From: Leptospira sp.
Lineage (GTDB): Bacteria; Spirochaetota; Leptospiria; Leptospirales; Leptospiraceae
Direction: 5' to 3'
Assembly (NCBI GenBank): GCA_027531445.1
Contig: JAPZRK010000028.1
Span: 1 to 30,820 of the forward strand
Length of the DNA stretch: 30,820 nucleotides
Each line of letters opens with the position of its first letter. Within the stretch, counting starts at the first letter, position 1. Below are positions 6,203-15,400 of the stretch, piece after piece. The position numbers and the translations under genes are program-made. Under the pieces are notes generated by a model. The model was not told where the DNA came from. It made no database searches and saw only the letters and a list, made by a program, of their open reading frames with translations.

Positions 6203-7222
6203 TTAATATTTACCTTGGAATTTCCAAACTTTTGCTTCACCGGTTTTTGCTCCAATAAGTGAAAGCGTTACATTTTCACCACGGAAAAACATAAGATTTA
6301 ACTGTTCGTCTTCCTTAAGGATCTGGGAAGTCAGAATTTCTTTTTTGATTTCTGACCCCGACAAAGGATCCTTGTATTGTAGAACTGCTGAATAGCTATC
6401 ATCATCATCTATTGTATAGCTAACAGACTCATATGCGTACTTTAATTTTTCTTCTGCTTTGTGTAAGAAAGCAGTCAGCGTTGCCCCAGTCGCAGAGAGA
6501 CTAGCAGTAGCAACCAGACCTGATCCTTCTCTCGATTCTGATTTTTTAATCTCCGTTAAGCGATAAGGAATTTTCTTTCTTTGTAAAATATCAATAGCAA
6601 AAGGAACCGGTATACCGACTAAATCTTTATCCAAACTGCGATTGTTATCTAAGAGGCTCGCTTTTTTTTCAGAGGTACCTTCTGTAACTAGTAGATAAAT
6701 CTTTTCACCAGAGTGTGTTTCTTTACCTGCATGTGGGATTTGGTCTATCACTGTATCGACTGGTTCATCGCCAACAGAGGGCACGTATGTGATACCGGCA
6801 ATTTGAATTGGAACGTAAACATCACCCGCCAATACTTTTTCCAATACAGCACGAGCACGCTTTAGATCTTGTCCCTTTAGATCAGGAATCGTTACGCGAT
6901 CAAATCCAATATTGACTGTTAAGTATATTTTAGAACCGGCTTCAACTTCTTTGCCAGCTGAAATGGACTGAGCCAAAACCAAACCATCCGTTTTTTCGGG
7001 GATGCGCATAGTTTCTAATCGAACCTTTAACTGTAATCTTTGTAATTCGTTATGAACCTCGATGTAGTTCTTACCAATTACGGATGGCATAGTAATTTTT
7101 TGTTCATCCTTGGTTCGAACAACAACAACGAGGAATGCGGCTACAAAAAAAAGTAGAAGTCCCAAACTTAGGAATAAAACATAACCACTATAAGGTAAAA
7201 TTTTGAGAAATTTCTCTTTCAC
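6203..7222 (-). CDS. Membrane-anchored PASTA-repeat protein
   Basis: A 339-residue protein with one N-terminal membrane segment (about 11-35) and an otherwise extracytoplasmic body. PASTA domains, which bind peptidoglycan fragments, can be seen at about 44-107 (ITMPSVIGKNYIEVHNELQR ... AGKEVEAGSKIYLTVNIG), about 108-185 (VTIPDLKGQDLKRARAVLE ... GEKIYLLVTEG), and a weaker third at about 198-263 (DLVGIPVPFAIDILQRKKIP). Neither a Ser/Thr kinase domain nor a transpeptidase domain, the usual partners of PASTA repeats, is present. The last 75 residues are unfamiliar. The start is GTG 7222, overlapping the fmt stop as GTGA. A cell-wall role is inference. Confidence 0.88.
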   Translation of the reverse strand: MKEKFLKILPYSGYVLFLSLGLLLFFVAAFLVVVVRTKDEQKITMPSVIGKNYIEVHNELQRLQLKVRLETMRIPEKTDGLVLAQSISAGKEVEAGSKIYLTVNIGFDRVTIPDLKGQDLKRARAVLEKVLAGDVYVPIQIAGITYVPSVGDEPVDTVIDQIPHAGKETHSGEKIYLLVTEGTSEKKASLLDNNRSLDKDLVGIPVPFAIDILQRKKIPYRLTEIKKSESREGSGLVATASLSATGATLTAFLHKAEEKLKYAYESVSYTIDDDDSYSAVLQYKDPLSGSEIKKEILTSQILKEDEQLNLMFFRGENVTLSLIGAKTGEAKVWKFQGKY

Positions 7223-8166
7223 AAAAAGGTTTCATCGGGCAAGGCCCGTGCTCCATTAAAAAAATCAAATCCGGTCATCGGGTTTTTGCCTTCAGGCTGA
7301 ACTTGTTCTATACCTAGCAGATTTCCGTCGCCACAGACACAGAAAAGTCTTTTTTTCTCACCTAAAAAAAAGCTTCCAACTTTTGCGTTCGATTTCACTT
7401 CATTGGTTTCAAAAAAAGATTTCAAAAGAATGACTCGTTTTCCCCGAAAGGTCGTAAAGGCAAACGGATCAGGATACAAAGCCCGAATCTGATTGTGAAT
7501 CGCAAAGGCAGACTTAGACCACTCGATTGGTCGATCGGCGGCAGTGATCTTTTTGCAATGCGTCGCTAAGGAATGATTTTGCGGGATTCTCTTTAATGTT
7601 GAATCAGGCAATGCTTTGATGATCGAAATGATAGAATCACCGCCCTTTTCCGTCATTTCACTTAATAAGGATTCTGTCGTATCAGCAATGCTTGTTTCCC
7701 AAGATTCTGAATGAATGATGTCTCCCGAGTCCACTTCTTTTGCAAGATATTGGACTGTATAACCCGTGATAGACTCTCCACTTAACAAAAAAGACTGAAC
7801 CGGAGAAGCTCCTCTATACTTTGGAAGCAAACTTCCGTGAAGATTGATGCTTTCGAATTTTGGGTGAGAGAACACCAATTCAGGAATAATGGAACCGTAT
7901 GCGAAAACTACGTACAATTCAGAGGGATATGAAATAATTTGATTTTGAACTATAGTATCCAAACGAAGTCTTTCTGATTGGAGCACAGGAATCCCATGTT
8001 GTAATGCAGTGGCTTTAACGGGAGTTGGTTTTAATTCTTTTTTCCTTCCTACGGGTTTGTCAATGTTTGTAACAACAAAATCAACTTTGATCCCAGCCTC
8101 AATGATTCTTTCCAATAACTTTGCCGAAAAATGAGGGGAACCAAAATAACCTATCGATACTGCCAT
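7219..8166 (-). CDS. fmt: Methionyl-tRNA formyltransferase
   Basis: Formylates initiator Met-tRNA using 10-formyl-tetrahydrofolate. The N-terminal formyltransferase domain carries IGYFGSPHFSAKLLERI, DKPVGRKKELKPTPVK and the active-site segment SINLHGSLLPKYRGASPVQ (Asn and His), followed by GYTVQYLAKEVDSGDI with the catalytic Asp. The C-terminal domain binds the tRNA (IRALYPDPFAFTTFRGKRV). At 315 residues it is full length. ATG 8166 follows priA after 41 bases in which I see no clear promoter or terminator. The pairing of priA and fmt on one transcript is common in bacteria. Confidence 0.96.
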   Translation of the reverse strand: MAVSIGYFGSPHFSAKLLERIIEAGIKVDFVVTNIDKPVGRKKELKPTPVKATALQHGIPVLQSERLRLDTIVQNQIISYPSELYVVFAYGSIIPELVFSHPKFESINLHGSLLPKYRGASPVQSFLLSGESITGYTVQYLAKEVDSGDIIHSESWETSIADTTESLLSEMTEKGGDSIISIIKALPDSTLKRIPQNHSLATHCKKITAADRPIEWSKSAFAIHNQIRALYPDPFAFTTFRGKRVILLKSFFETNEVKSNAKVGSFFLGEKKRLFCVCGDGNLLGIEQVQPEGKNPMTGFDFFNGARALPDETFL

Positions 8167-8207
8167 AGAATTAAATTAAAATCTTTACGAATTTTGGCAA
8201 GGTTGTT

Positions 8208-10169
8208 TCACACCATTTCTATCGGATCCAAATCATACTCCACATAACATCGTAAACTAGGTTTCTGAGATCCTTTTAAATTTTTAAGTAAATCACGTAA
8301 GGTCTGTATCTTTGAAGATTTTAGTAGGATGTGGTATCGATAGTTATTATCGATTTTGTAAAAAGGACATGGAGATGGACCAAGAATTTGAATTTCGGAT
8401 GATTCGCCGATCAATCGATTTAACGCCTCGTGGTAATCTAAAGCAGTTCTGTTGCTTTCATTTTCATCTGTAGAACGAAATACAAGTCTTGCAAGACGCG
8501 AAAATGGTGGGTACCTGAGAGATCTCCTAAATTCAATTTCCCATAGAAAAAATTTATGATAATCCTGTTTGAGAGCAAGTTGGATCACAGGATGCTGGGG
8601 GTCGCTGGATTGGATATAGACTTCACCAGGAATTTCGCCTCGACCTGCCCGACCTGCAACTTGTGAAATCAAAGCGAATGTTCTTTCAGAACTTCTAAAA
8701 TCGGGAATTCCCAATCCATGATTTGCATTTAATATCCCTACCAAGGTAACATTCGGATAGTCTAGCCCTTTTGCGACCATTTGTGTTCCCGTTAGTATAT
8801 CGAGATTTTTAGTTTCGAGTCGATTTAAGACTTCTGCTACAATCTCTTTGTTTTTAGTCGAATCTTGATCAAGTCGCTCCACTCTAGCTTTAGGGAAAAG
8901 CGAAAGAAGGTTCTCTTCCAACTTTTGTGTTCCTGCGCCAACAAACTCTAGTTCATCTCCATAGTCCTTGTTAATTTTAATCATCGATTCTTTGAAGCCA
9001 CAAATATGGCATCGGGCATATCCATCTTTATGATAGCAGAGAGTTGACGAACATTTTGGACACGAGATAAATTCCTTACCTATTTTTGAATATATAAGTG
9101 GGCTATATCCTCTGCGATTGAGTAAGATTAGTGATTGTTCGCCCTTTTTTAATCTGTCTTGTATTCGAAATTGCAAATCGCCCGAGATAAGCTTTTTGTC
9201 TTCTATAGATTGGTTGACTTCAATTTTTGCTAATGTTGCATTTGGATTGGCGCGTTTCGTCAATTTGTGTAAACCGATTTTGCCTTGCAAAGCATGATGA
9301 TAAATTTCTAAAGTTGGAGTCGCGCTACCAAGTAATAATTTACCGTCGGTTTTTTGTAACCTTTGGATTGCAATTTGCCTTACATGGTATCTGGGGTTTG
9401 AATTTTCTTTATATGACCCATCATGTTCTTCATCAATAATCACTAATTGTAAATTTTTAAACGGTGCAAAGATGGCGGATCTTGTGCCTATGACGATCCT
9501 TTTGTTGCCAGAAAGTATATCGCTGTAGTTTTGAAATTTTTCCTTCGTTTTGAGATAGGAATGAATGACTGCGATTTGATCCGGGAAAATAGTTTCAATT
9601 CGTTTGATAGTAGGATATGTTAAACTGATTTCAGGGACGAGCAGTAAGATCTCACCATCACTTTTTTCTAAAATATGTTTCATCAGATGAAGATAAACTT
9701 CTGTTTTTCCACTACCCGTGATTCCATATAATAAATGGATATTCTCCTTTATGCTTGATGAAATAATACGATTAACTACCGATTGTTGCTCTGAATTGAG
9801 GGAAAAAAGTAAATCATTACGAACAAGGTAGGGAATTTGTTTCGATGTTTTTTTCTTCTTTCCTTTCGGAACCATTTTAAATAATGCTTCACCCAATGAA
9901 CATAGGTAATGGTCAGACATCCAAAAGCCAAGTTGGAGCTGTTCTTCCGTAACGACAGGCTCATCATCAATGATACGGTCAATGCGAACGGTTTTATAAT
10001 TTGGTTCATTGAAATGGCTTCCAATTACTACACCTTCAACCGACTTCCCGTTCAAAGTTGCGTTTACACGTACACCATTAGAAATAGAAGTCACTCCATC
10101 AGGAAACTGATAAGTTAAAGCATTTTGACTCCAACTTACGTTCAAAGCAACTTCAGCATACTGTATCAT
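8208..10169 (-). CDS. priA: Primosomal protein N' (replication restart helicase PriA)
   Basis: PriA recognises stalled forks and reloads the replicative helicase. The superfamily 2 helicase motifs are clear: Walker A GITGSGKT (149-156), DEEHDGSYKE (246-255), GSATPTLE (281-288), GTQMVAKGLDYPNV (461-474) and QVAGRAGRG (503-511). The N-terminal 3'-DNA-end-binding domain is present in short form. The product has 653 residues, below the usual 700 to 830. Only one zinc site is visible: CPKC (370-373) paired with CHIC (387-390). The outer cysteine pairs normally found before it (LCHDCG in E. coli) and after it (CPSCG) read IYSKIG and INKDYG. ATG 10169 overlaps the preceding gene's stop (ATGA). Confidence 0.95.
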   Translation of the reverse strand: MIQYAEVALNVSWSQNALTYQFPDGVTSISNGVRVNATLNGKSVEGVVIGSHFNEPNYKTVRIDRIIDDEPVVTEEQLQLGFWMSDHYLCSLGEALFKMVPKGKKKKTSKQIPYLVRNDLLFSLNSEQQSVVNRIISSSIKENIHLLYGITGSGKTEVYLHLMKHILEKSDGEILLLVPEISLTYPTIKRIETIFPDQIAVIHSYLKTKEKFQNYSDILSGNKRIVIGTRSAIFAPFKNLQLVIIDEEHDGSYKENSNPRYHVRQIAIQRLQKTDGKLLLGSATPTLEIYHHALQGKIGLHKLTKRANPNATLAKIEVNQSIEDKKLISGDLQFRIQDRLKKGEQSLILLNRRGYSPLIYSKIGKEFISCPKCSSTLCYHKDGYARCHICGFKESMIKINKDYGDELEFVGAGTQKLEENLLSLFPKARVERLDQDSTKNKEIVAEVLNRLETKNLDILTGTQMVAKGLDYPNVTLVGILNANHGLGIPDFRSSERTFALISQVAGRAGRGEIPGEVYIQSSDPQHPVIQLALKQDYHKFFLWEIEFRRSLRYPPFSRLARLVFRSTDENESNRTALDYHEALNRLIGESSEIQILGPSPCPFYKIDNNYRYHILLKSSKIQTLRDLLKNLKGSQKPSLRCYVEYDLDPIEMV

Positions 10170-11002
10170 TCAATTTTATTAGAAATAATTTTATTTAACT
10201 CGATGAGAAGTTCTTTAAATGAAGTTTCCAAATTTTGTTTTTCCTCGGCGTAATGAAAAAGAGTTTTTTCCTCCCCAGTTTGTTTTGACTTTTCATCCAA
10301 AAATACGAGAGCTTCAGGTGAACGTAATGTCATCACTGGAATCTTTTTCTGATTGAGAGTCCAATAGTCAACCTTACCAATCATCTGTTTTGCAACTTCT
10401 GCACCGTACACATGTTTAGCTGATGAACCCAAAAGGATGATTCCTTGTAAATCAAAATCACGAACGTTCTCTTCTACGAATACTTTACATGTCTCAATTC
10501 TTTGTTTCCAATCTTCTTCTTTGGAATTACTCGTATTAAAATTACACGCTGGGTATTCTTGATAAAATAGTTCTTCTGATGAAAAATGAAATGTTTTTTG
10601 AATTAGGTCATTCCAAACTTTTACGGTTGCCTCATCTTTAAAAACTTGTTTGGGATTTTTTTTAACAAAGGGTTTTTCCTTCGTCGAAGTAGCGCCAGAA
10701 TAATGCAAAACTAAGATGGGATATCTTCCTGGATAAAAGAAATTTTTGATGCCCATTGTTTTATTTGCGCATAAGTTACATGGAAAATTGATTAGTTCCC
10801 GATTCGATCTCTGTTTTTCTTGGTTTTCTTTTAGTTTCTGTTCCTTAGTTTTTTTTGTGAGTGGTTTCCAAACAAATTTTGTATCGTGCGGATCTGGTTC
10901 TGTGCGTAGAGCAAATATTGGGAAACTATTTGCTTTTATTAAAAACTTTGCCTCATCAAATATCTCAATTAATTTTGAAAAGATTTCCTTTTGATTGCTC
11001 AT
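10166..11002 (-). CDS. Divergent uracil-DNA-glycosylase-superfamily protein, putative Fe-S
   Basis: A 278-residue protein with an overall plan like iron-sulfur uracil-DNA glycosylases (family 4/5). Four cysteines are spaced as in that family: C75 and C78 (PCNLC), C153 (YPACNFN) and C172 (ETCKVF), giving Cys-x2-Cys-x74-Cys-x18-Cys. A Rossmann-like strand GIILLGSSAKHVYG follows the last cysteine, as expected, and IPVMTLRSPEALV lies where the His-Pro-Ser motif usually is. The catalytic GE(A/P)PG motif is not visible; VLHYSGATST takes its place, so uracil excision is doubtful. The N-terminal 60 residues are charged. It overlaps priA by four bases, hinting at a DNA repair or restart role. It could also be a different Fe-S protein. 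Confidence 0.55.
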   Translation of the reverse strand: MSNQKEIFSKLIEIFDEAKFLIKANSFPIFALRTEPDPHDTKFVWKPLTKKTKEQKLKENQEKQRSNRELINFPCNLCANKTMGIKNFFYPGRYPILVLHYSGATSTKEKPFVKKNPKQVFKDEATVKVWNDLIQKTFHFSSEELFYQEYPACNFNTSNSKEEDWKQRIETCKVFVEENVRDFDLQGIILLGSSAKHVYGAEVAKQMIGKVDYWTLNQKKIPVMTLRSPEALVFLDEKSKQTGEEKTLFHYAEEKQNLETSFKELLIELNKIISNKIE

Positions 11003-11005
11003 AGT

Positions 11006-12364
11006 TTAACCTTCATTAATAGAATCTAACTGAATATTGAGAGCTTTGATCTTTCTATGTAAATGGGTTCTTTCTATGCCCAAAATTTTCGAAGCTCGAC
11101 TTACATTGCCCTCGAAGTGCAGTAGAGTGCGCATGATATACTGTCTCTCAAATTCATCTTTAGCATGTTTTAAATCGCCTCTTTCTGCCATTTCATTTGC
11201 TTTTTTAAAACCCAATAATGAATCTTTAACGTCTTTTCCACGAATCACATCACCAGGCACCAAAATAGTCAATCTTTCCAAGATGTTTCTAAGTTCACGA
11301 ATGTTACCTGGCCAAAAGTGATTGGAAAGTAAATCAAGAGCATCTCTTTCAATTGTTTTAAAGTTGAGATCATTATCTTTAATCGACTTTTTAAGATAAT
11401 GTTCCACGAGTATCGGAATATCTTGTCTTCTATCCCTTAGTGGCGGAAGTTCGATAGGTATTACATTTAGACGATAATAAAGATCCTCCCTAAATTTACC
11501 TTCTTTGATTGCATCCTCTACACTGATATTTGTTGCAGCGATTACTCGGACATCTACACTTATCGTTTCATTTCCGCCTATACGTTCAAACCTCTGTTCT
11601 TGCAATACACGAAGAACTTTCGCCTGAGTAGACAGTGACATATCACAGATTTCGTCAAGAAATAATGTTCCATTATGTGCTTGCTCAAACTTTCCTATTT
11701 TTCGATCCGAGGCACCTGTAAACGCTCCTTTCTCATGACCGAATAACTCAGATTCTATCAAATCTTCTGGAATCGCAGCACAATTGATCTCAACATATGG
11801 CTGATCTCTTCGTTTAGAGTTTTGAAAAATTGCTCGAGCTACCAACTCCTTTCCGGTACCATTTTCTCCATAAATAAATACTCTAGCATTAGTCTGTGCC
11901 GCTTGGTAAATTGAGAATTTAACTTTTTTAATCCCTACAGAGACTCCAAGTATTTCATCATATTCTAATTTAAAGGGTGGAATTTCAGCATTTGACTCCA
12001 AAGATTTCTGTAGAGAATCTTCAATTGTTTGAATTACTTTAGATATCGAAAGAGGTTTTTCTAAAAAATCGACTGCACCTTTTTTCGTTGCATTCACTGC
12101 AAGCTCTATGGTCCCGTGTCCACTAATCATTACGATGGGTAGCGTAGGATATATTTTTTTGCACTCACCCAAAATCACTAAACCATCTTCCTTACCCACC
12201 CAAACATCGAGTAATATCAACGCTGGACGATCTTTCGAAAGAGCTTTGATTAAATTTTTACCACTACTAAAGTCTTCAACTTCATAATTCTCATCTTCCA
12301 AAATCGCACGTAAAGATTTTCTAATTTCTTTCTCATCATCTAAAATATATATTAACTTTTTCAT
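11006..12364 (-). CDS. ntrX: Sigma-54-dependent response regulator, NtrX-like
   Basis: A transcription activator for sigma-54 promoters. It has a receiver domain (about 1-120; acidic pocket DD at 9-10, phospho-acceptor D53, EKP at 102-104) and an AAA+ domain with Walker A variant GENGTGKE (166-173), the sigma-54 contact loop GAFTGA (213-218) and Walker B FLDEI. The C-terminus carries a Fis-type helix-turn-helix (RASKILGIERTHLHRKI). It begins directly after the ntrY stop, and the sensor's TPIQLSAERIQ phosphorylation helix is typical of NtrY, so the NtrYX assignment is likely. rpoN lies four genes upstream in the same run, so the activator and its sigma factor are probably co-expressed. Target genes cannot be read from here. 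Confidence 0.92.
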   Translation of the reverse strand: MKKLIYILDDEKEIRKSLRAILEDENYEVEDFSSGKNLIKALSKDRPALILLDVWVGKEDGLVILGECKKIYPTLPIVMISGHGTIELAVNATKKGAVDFLEKPLSISKVIQTIEDSLQKSLESNAEIPPFKLEYDEILGVSVGIKKVKFSIYQAAQTNARVFIYGENGTGKELVARAIFQNSKRRDQPYVEINCAAIPEDLIESELFGHEKGAFTGASDRKIGKFEQAHNGTLFLDEICDMSLSTQAKVLRVLQEQRFERIGGNETISVDVRVIAATNISVEDAIKEGKFREDLYYRLNVIPIELPPLRDRRQDIPILVEHYLKKSIKDNDLNFKTIERDALDLLSNHFWPGNIRELRNILERLTILVPGDVIRGKDVKDSLLGFKKANEMAERGDLKHAKDEFERQYIMRTLLHFEGNVSRASKILGIERTHLHRKIKALNIQLDSINEG

Positions 12365-14194
12365 TTAAAAGGACCCTATTGGTAGTTCGATTTTGAACTT
12401 ACAACCACCTAATCGAGAATCTTCTACGGAAATATGACCATGGTGATCGGTAATCGTTTTGTGGACAACAGCTAGTCCTATGCCGGATCCGTGGTTTTCC
12501 TTCGTTGAGAAATATGGTTCAAAAATCTTCTCTCTTAAACTTAATCTGATACCTGGTCCGGAATCTTCTATCTCGACAATAATAAACCGGCGTAATGCCT
12601 TTCTTTGTAATTTGCTAGATATCCTGATCCTTTTTTTTCTTTTTTTCCAAATATCCGGATCTTCTAAAGTTGCATCCTCAGACAAAATAGCCTCTACGGC
12701 ATTTTTCAAAAGATTGTTGATGGCTCCAATAAACAGCCGCTTATCGACGAATACTTCGGGCAATTGGTCTGTCAATTTCAATTCAAATTCAATATCTGTA
12801 GTTTCTTGGAAAAGAGAAACCGCCTCTTCAAGGATGGGATTTAATTTTTGATTTATCAGGATCGGCACAGGCATTCGTGCAAATTCACTAAATTCTTTTA
12901 CCAAATGCTCCAATACTCGCACCTGTCCTATGATTGTCTCAGTTGCATCCTTAATTACTACTTCTAGATTTTCAGAATTCGGATTCTGAAACTTACGTTG
13001 GATTCTTTCGGCAGAAAGTTGAATGGGTGTCAAGGGATTCTTTATTTCATGAGCCATCCTTTGTGCCACTTCTTTCCACGCGGCGATCCTTTGCGTATGC
13101 ATCAGCTCATCTGACTTTGACTTGAGATCAGAAACCATCTGATTAAACGATTCAATTAGAATTCCCATCTCTCCATCTTCCGTCATTTCAATTTTTACAT
13201 CAGATTCACCAAGAGAAACCTTCTGGGTAGCATTTGCTAAGTTGATAATGGGTCTTGAAATTTTACGAGCGAAGATAAAGGAAAAAAGAATTGCAACCAA
13301 AAACATAGTAAATGAGAAAATTCCAATCGTCAAACGAATGCTGTATGGTATCTTTTCCTTCCATAAGCGTACCGTATCGTAAGTAGAGGTAGCACTAACA
13401 ATTTTATATACCTCGCCTTCATAACCTTGGTGTATCCGCTCACCAAAAATTATTGTTATGTCTTCATTTAACTCATATTTTAAGAGATAATAGGCACGAT
13501 CAGATCGATAAAAATGAAACTCCTTTGCATTCCACTTATCTCCTGGGATATCAATAAAAACTAAATTTATAAGTTCTTTATATAGTCCTTTAGTTTCAAA
13601 TTTGACCTTATCGGATTCCAGATAACATAGATAATACCTATCTTCCTCAAAAAATCCTGATAAAATTGCTTTTTTTAAAATTGAATTACTATCAATCAAA
13701 TCCGGTTGAATTGAGTTAATGAGATTAGAAGATTTTCGCTTCAACTCATCCTGGACTTCCATTTCAGTAAGAGTTATCATATTCAACGATGATTTTAAAG
13801 CGTTCGAAATATCAACACGATAGAATCCCTCTATCAATTTCCCTGTTAAATTTGAGGATAAAAGAAAAATCGGAATGGATGGTAGCAACGCTACAAATAA
13901 AAAAGCAAGTGTTAATCGGTACCGAATTGAGCTTCGAATTTTTCCCGTCTCTAAATTTCTTCGATTTCGATACAAGTAACTCAAAACTAAAGATATAATA
14001 AAGAATGGAATTAATAGAAGTAAGTATGTCTCAAATTTCGCGGGAAAAGGTATTTCTTCTTCTGAAGGAAAAATAAAAAACTCCGCAAGTGTTACGGATA
14101 TCGAAATGGTTAGTAAAAATATAAAAATATCTCGAAGGTAATAACGAGTTTCGTCTGAGACTTTCGGAAATATTTTTTCCTTATTTAGAAACAT
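12365..14194 (-). CDS. ntrY: Membrane sensor histidine kinase, NtrY-like
   Basis: A 609-residue sensor kinase, partner of the adjacent NtrX. Predicted membrane segments lie at about 22-42, 56-75, 93-113 and 285-309, leaving an extracytoplasmic sensing region at about 115-284. A HAMP linker follows (about 306-360), then the phospho-acceptor helix RMAHEIKNPLTPIQLSAE with H382. The ATP-binding domain shows LLKNAVEAI, DSGPGI and GSGIGLAVVHK. The architecture and the AHEIKNPLTPIQLSAER signature are those of NtrY. The ATG at 14194 overlaps the HPr gene by 14 bases, placing phosphocarrier and sensor on one transcript. The signal sensed is unknown; linkage to nitrogen is only by family name. Confidence 0.92.
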   Translation of the reverse strand: MFLNKEKIFPKVSDETRYYLRDIFIFLLTISISVTLAEFFIFPSEEEIPFPAKFETYLLLLIPFFIISLVLSYLYRNRRNLETGKIRSSIRYRLTLAFLFVALLPSIPIFLLSSNLTGKLIEGFYRVDISNALKSSLNMITLTEMEVQDELKRKSSNLINSIQPDLIDSNSILKKAILSGFFEEDRYYLCYLESDKVKFETKGLYKELINLVFIDIPGDKWNAKEFHFYRSDRAYYLLKYELNEDITIIFGERIHQGYEGEVYKIVSATSTYDTVRLWKEKIPYSIRLTIGIFSFTMFLVAILFSFIFARKISRPIINLANATQKVSLGESDVKIEMTEDGEMGILIESFNQMVSDLKSKSDELMHTQRIAAWKEVAQRMAHEIKNPLTPIQLSAERIQRKFQNPNSENLEVVIKDATETIIGQVRVLEHLVKEFSEFARMPVPILINQKLNPILEEAVSLFQETTDIEFELKLTDQLPEVFVDKRLFIGAINNLLKNAVEAILSEDATLEDPDIWKKRKKRIRISSKLQRKALRRFIIVEIEDSGPGIRLSLREKIFEPYFSTKENHGSGIGLAVVHKTITDHHGHISVEDSRLGGCKFKIELPIGSF

Positions 14195-14459
14195 TTAGTA
14201 TGAAATTACTTTTTACGAGTTTTTCTAAAGCATCCAATGCCTCTTCTTCACGTTTGCCATCCGCTTTGACGTAAAATTCAACTCCTGCGCCCAAAGCTAA
14301 CATCATAAGTCCCATAATAGATTTTCCATTTACTTCGATATCATCCTTTATTACAAAGATATCACAGGGAAAGGTCGCTGCGACCTTTACAAAAATCGAA
14401 GCCGGTCTTGCATGCAAACCATCGCTATCTTCATTAATCTTTAGTTGAATTTGTTTCAA
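14181..14459 (-). CDS. ptsH: HPr-family phosphocarrier protein
   Basis: HPr carries phosphate on a histidine (from Enzyme I) and, in HprK-containing bacteria, on a regulatory serine. Both sites are visible: H16 in GLHARPAS and S47 in NGKSIMGLMML. The 92-residue length is normal. The start is TTG 14459, inside the last codons of hprK, with only a weak AGAG upstream; no ATG lies close by. No Enzyme I or sugar permease is in the window. Its place directly after hprK suggests Ser47 is the main target of that kinase, and its position before ntrY suggests regulatory rather than transport use. Whether it is a true HPr or an NPr-type paralogue cannot be settled here. Confidence 0.93.
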   Translation of the reverse strand: MKQIQLKINEDSDGLHARPASIFVKVAATFPCDIFVIKDDIEVNGKSIMGLMMLALGAGVEFYVKADGKREEEALDALEKLVKSNFILNVSK

Positions 14460-15396
14460 TTTTACTCTGCTGTATATAACTTGTTAGTTTATTAGAAAAT
14501 TCTTTTGCACTGTTTTTTCCCATCTTTCTGAGTCTTTGGTTCATTGCCGCAGTCTCAACTATTATGGGGATATTTCTACCAGGCTTTACTGGAATTTCAA
14601 TAAGTGGAACCGATACTCCTAAAATTTCTTCGACACTCTGCTCAATACCTGTTCTTTCGTAGTCTCCCTCTTCTTCCCATTCCTTTAAATTGATTATAAG
14701 TTCAATCAACTTGTGATCTCTTACCGCACCAACGCCAAACAAATCTTTGATATTCAGAATGCCTAGTCCTCGAATTTCCATGTGATGCCGTAATAAATCG
14801 GAACAGGAACCAATCAAATAACTTTCACTCAGGCGGCGGATTTCAACCATATCGTCAGCGACTAGTCTATGACCGCGTTCAATTAATTCCAAAGCCGTCT
14901 CACTCTTTCCGACACCAGATCTTCCAGTTAAAAACGTACCGATACCAAATACCTCGATCAAAACTCCATGACGCATTGTTCTAGGAGCAAGCGCCCGATC
15001 TAAAATCTGCGAGATTAGTGTTATAAATCGATGAGTTGATATACTCGTAACAAATAATGGAATACCTTTGGATTTTGCCTTATCGATAAAGTGCTGTTGT
15101 GGTTGATTGCCATGAGTATAGATAACACAGTTTAAATGAAATTGGAAAAATTTATCTGTAATTTCTAGTAACTGCTGGTCAGGAAGAGAATTTAAATATG
15201 CCCACTCACCTTTTCCAAATATCTGCATACGATCATTGGCAAAAAAATCAAAAAAACCTGTTAATGAAAGTCCCGGTCGATTGATTTCTGAATTTGTGAT
15301 TCGATTCGTTAGTCCTTCTTCACCAGTAACAAGAAGGAGTTTTAGATCTTCGTGATCTTTTAGAATTGTTTCTACTGTAATTCCCGGTACGGGCAT
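14434..15396 (-). CDS. hprK: HPr kinase/phosphorylase
   Basis: Phosphorylates and dephosphorylates the regulatory serine of HPr. The N-terminal domain covers about 1-130. The catalytic domain has Walker A GRSGVGKSE (158-166), ADDMVEI, the family signature MEIRGLGI and the C-terminal KPGRNIPIIVETAAMNQRL. At 320 residues it is full length, so both kinase and phosphorylase activities are plausible. ATG 15396 has AAAGG upstream and starts four bases after the rpoN stop. It overlaps the HPr gene by 26 bases, so enzyme and substrate are coupled. Confidence 0.96.
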   Translation of the reverse strand: MPVPGITVETILKDHEDLKLLLVTGEEGLTNRITNSEINRPGLSLTGFFDFFANDRMQIFGKGEWAYLNSLPDQQLLEITDKFFQFHLNCVIYTHGNQPQQHFIDKAKSKGIPLFVTSISTHRFITLISQILDRALAPRTMRHGVLIEVFGIGTFLTGRSGVGKSETALELIERGHRLVADDMVEIRRLSESYLIGSCSDLLRHHMEIRGLGILNIKDLFGVGAVRDHKLIELIINLKEWEEEGDYERTGIEQSVEEILGVSVPLIEIPVKPGRNIPIIVETAAMNQRLRKMGKNSAKEFSNKLTSYIQQSKIETNSTKD

Positions 15397-15400
15397 AATA

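Noticed and set aside
12459..12851. A 130-codon plus-strand frame opposite ntrY
   Set aside because: It is antisense to conserved kinase motifs, has no recognisable domain and no convincing ribosome binding site; it is a mirror of the coding strand.
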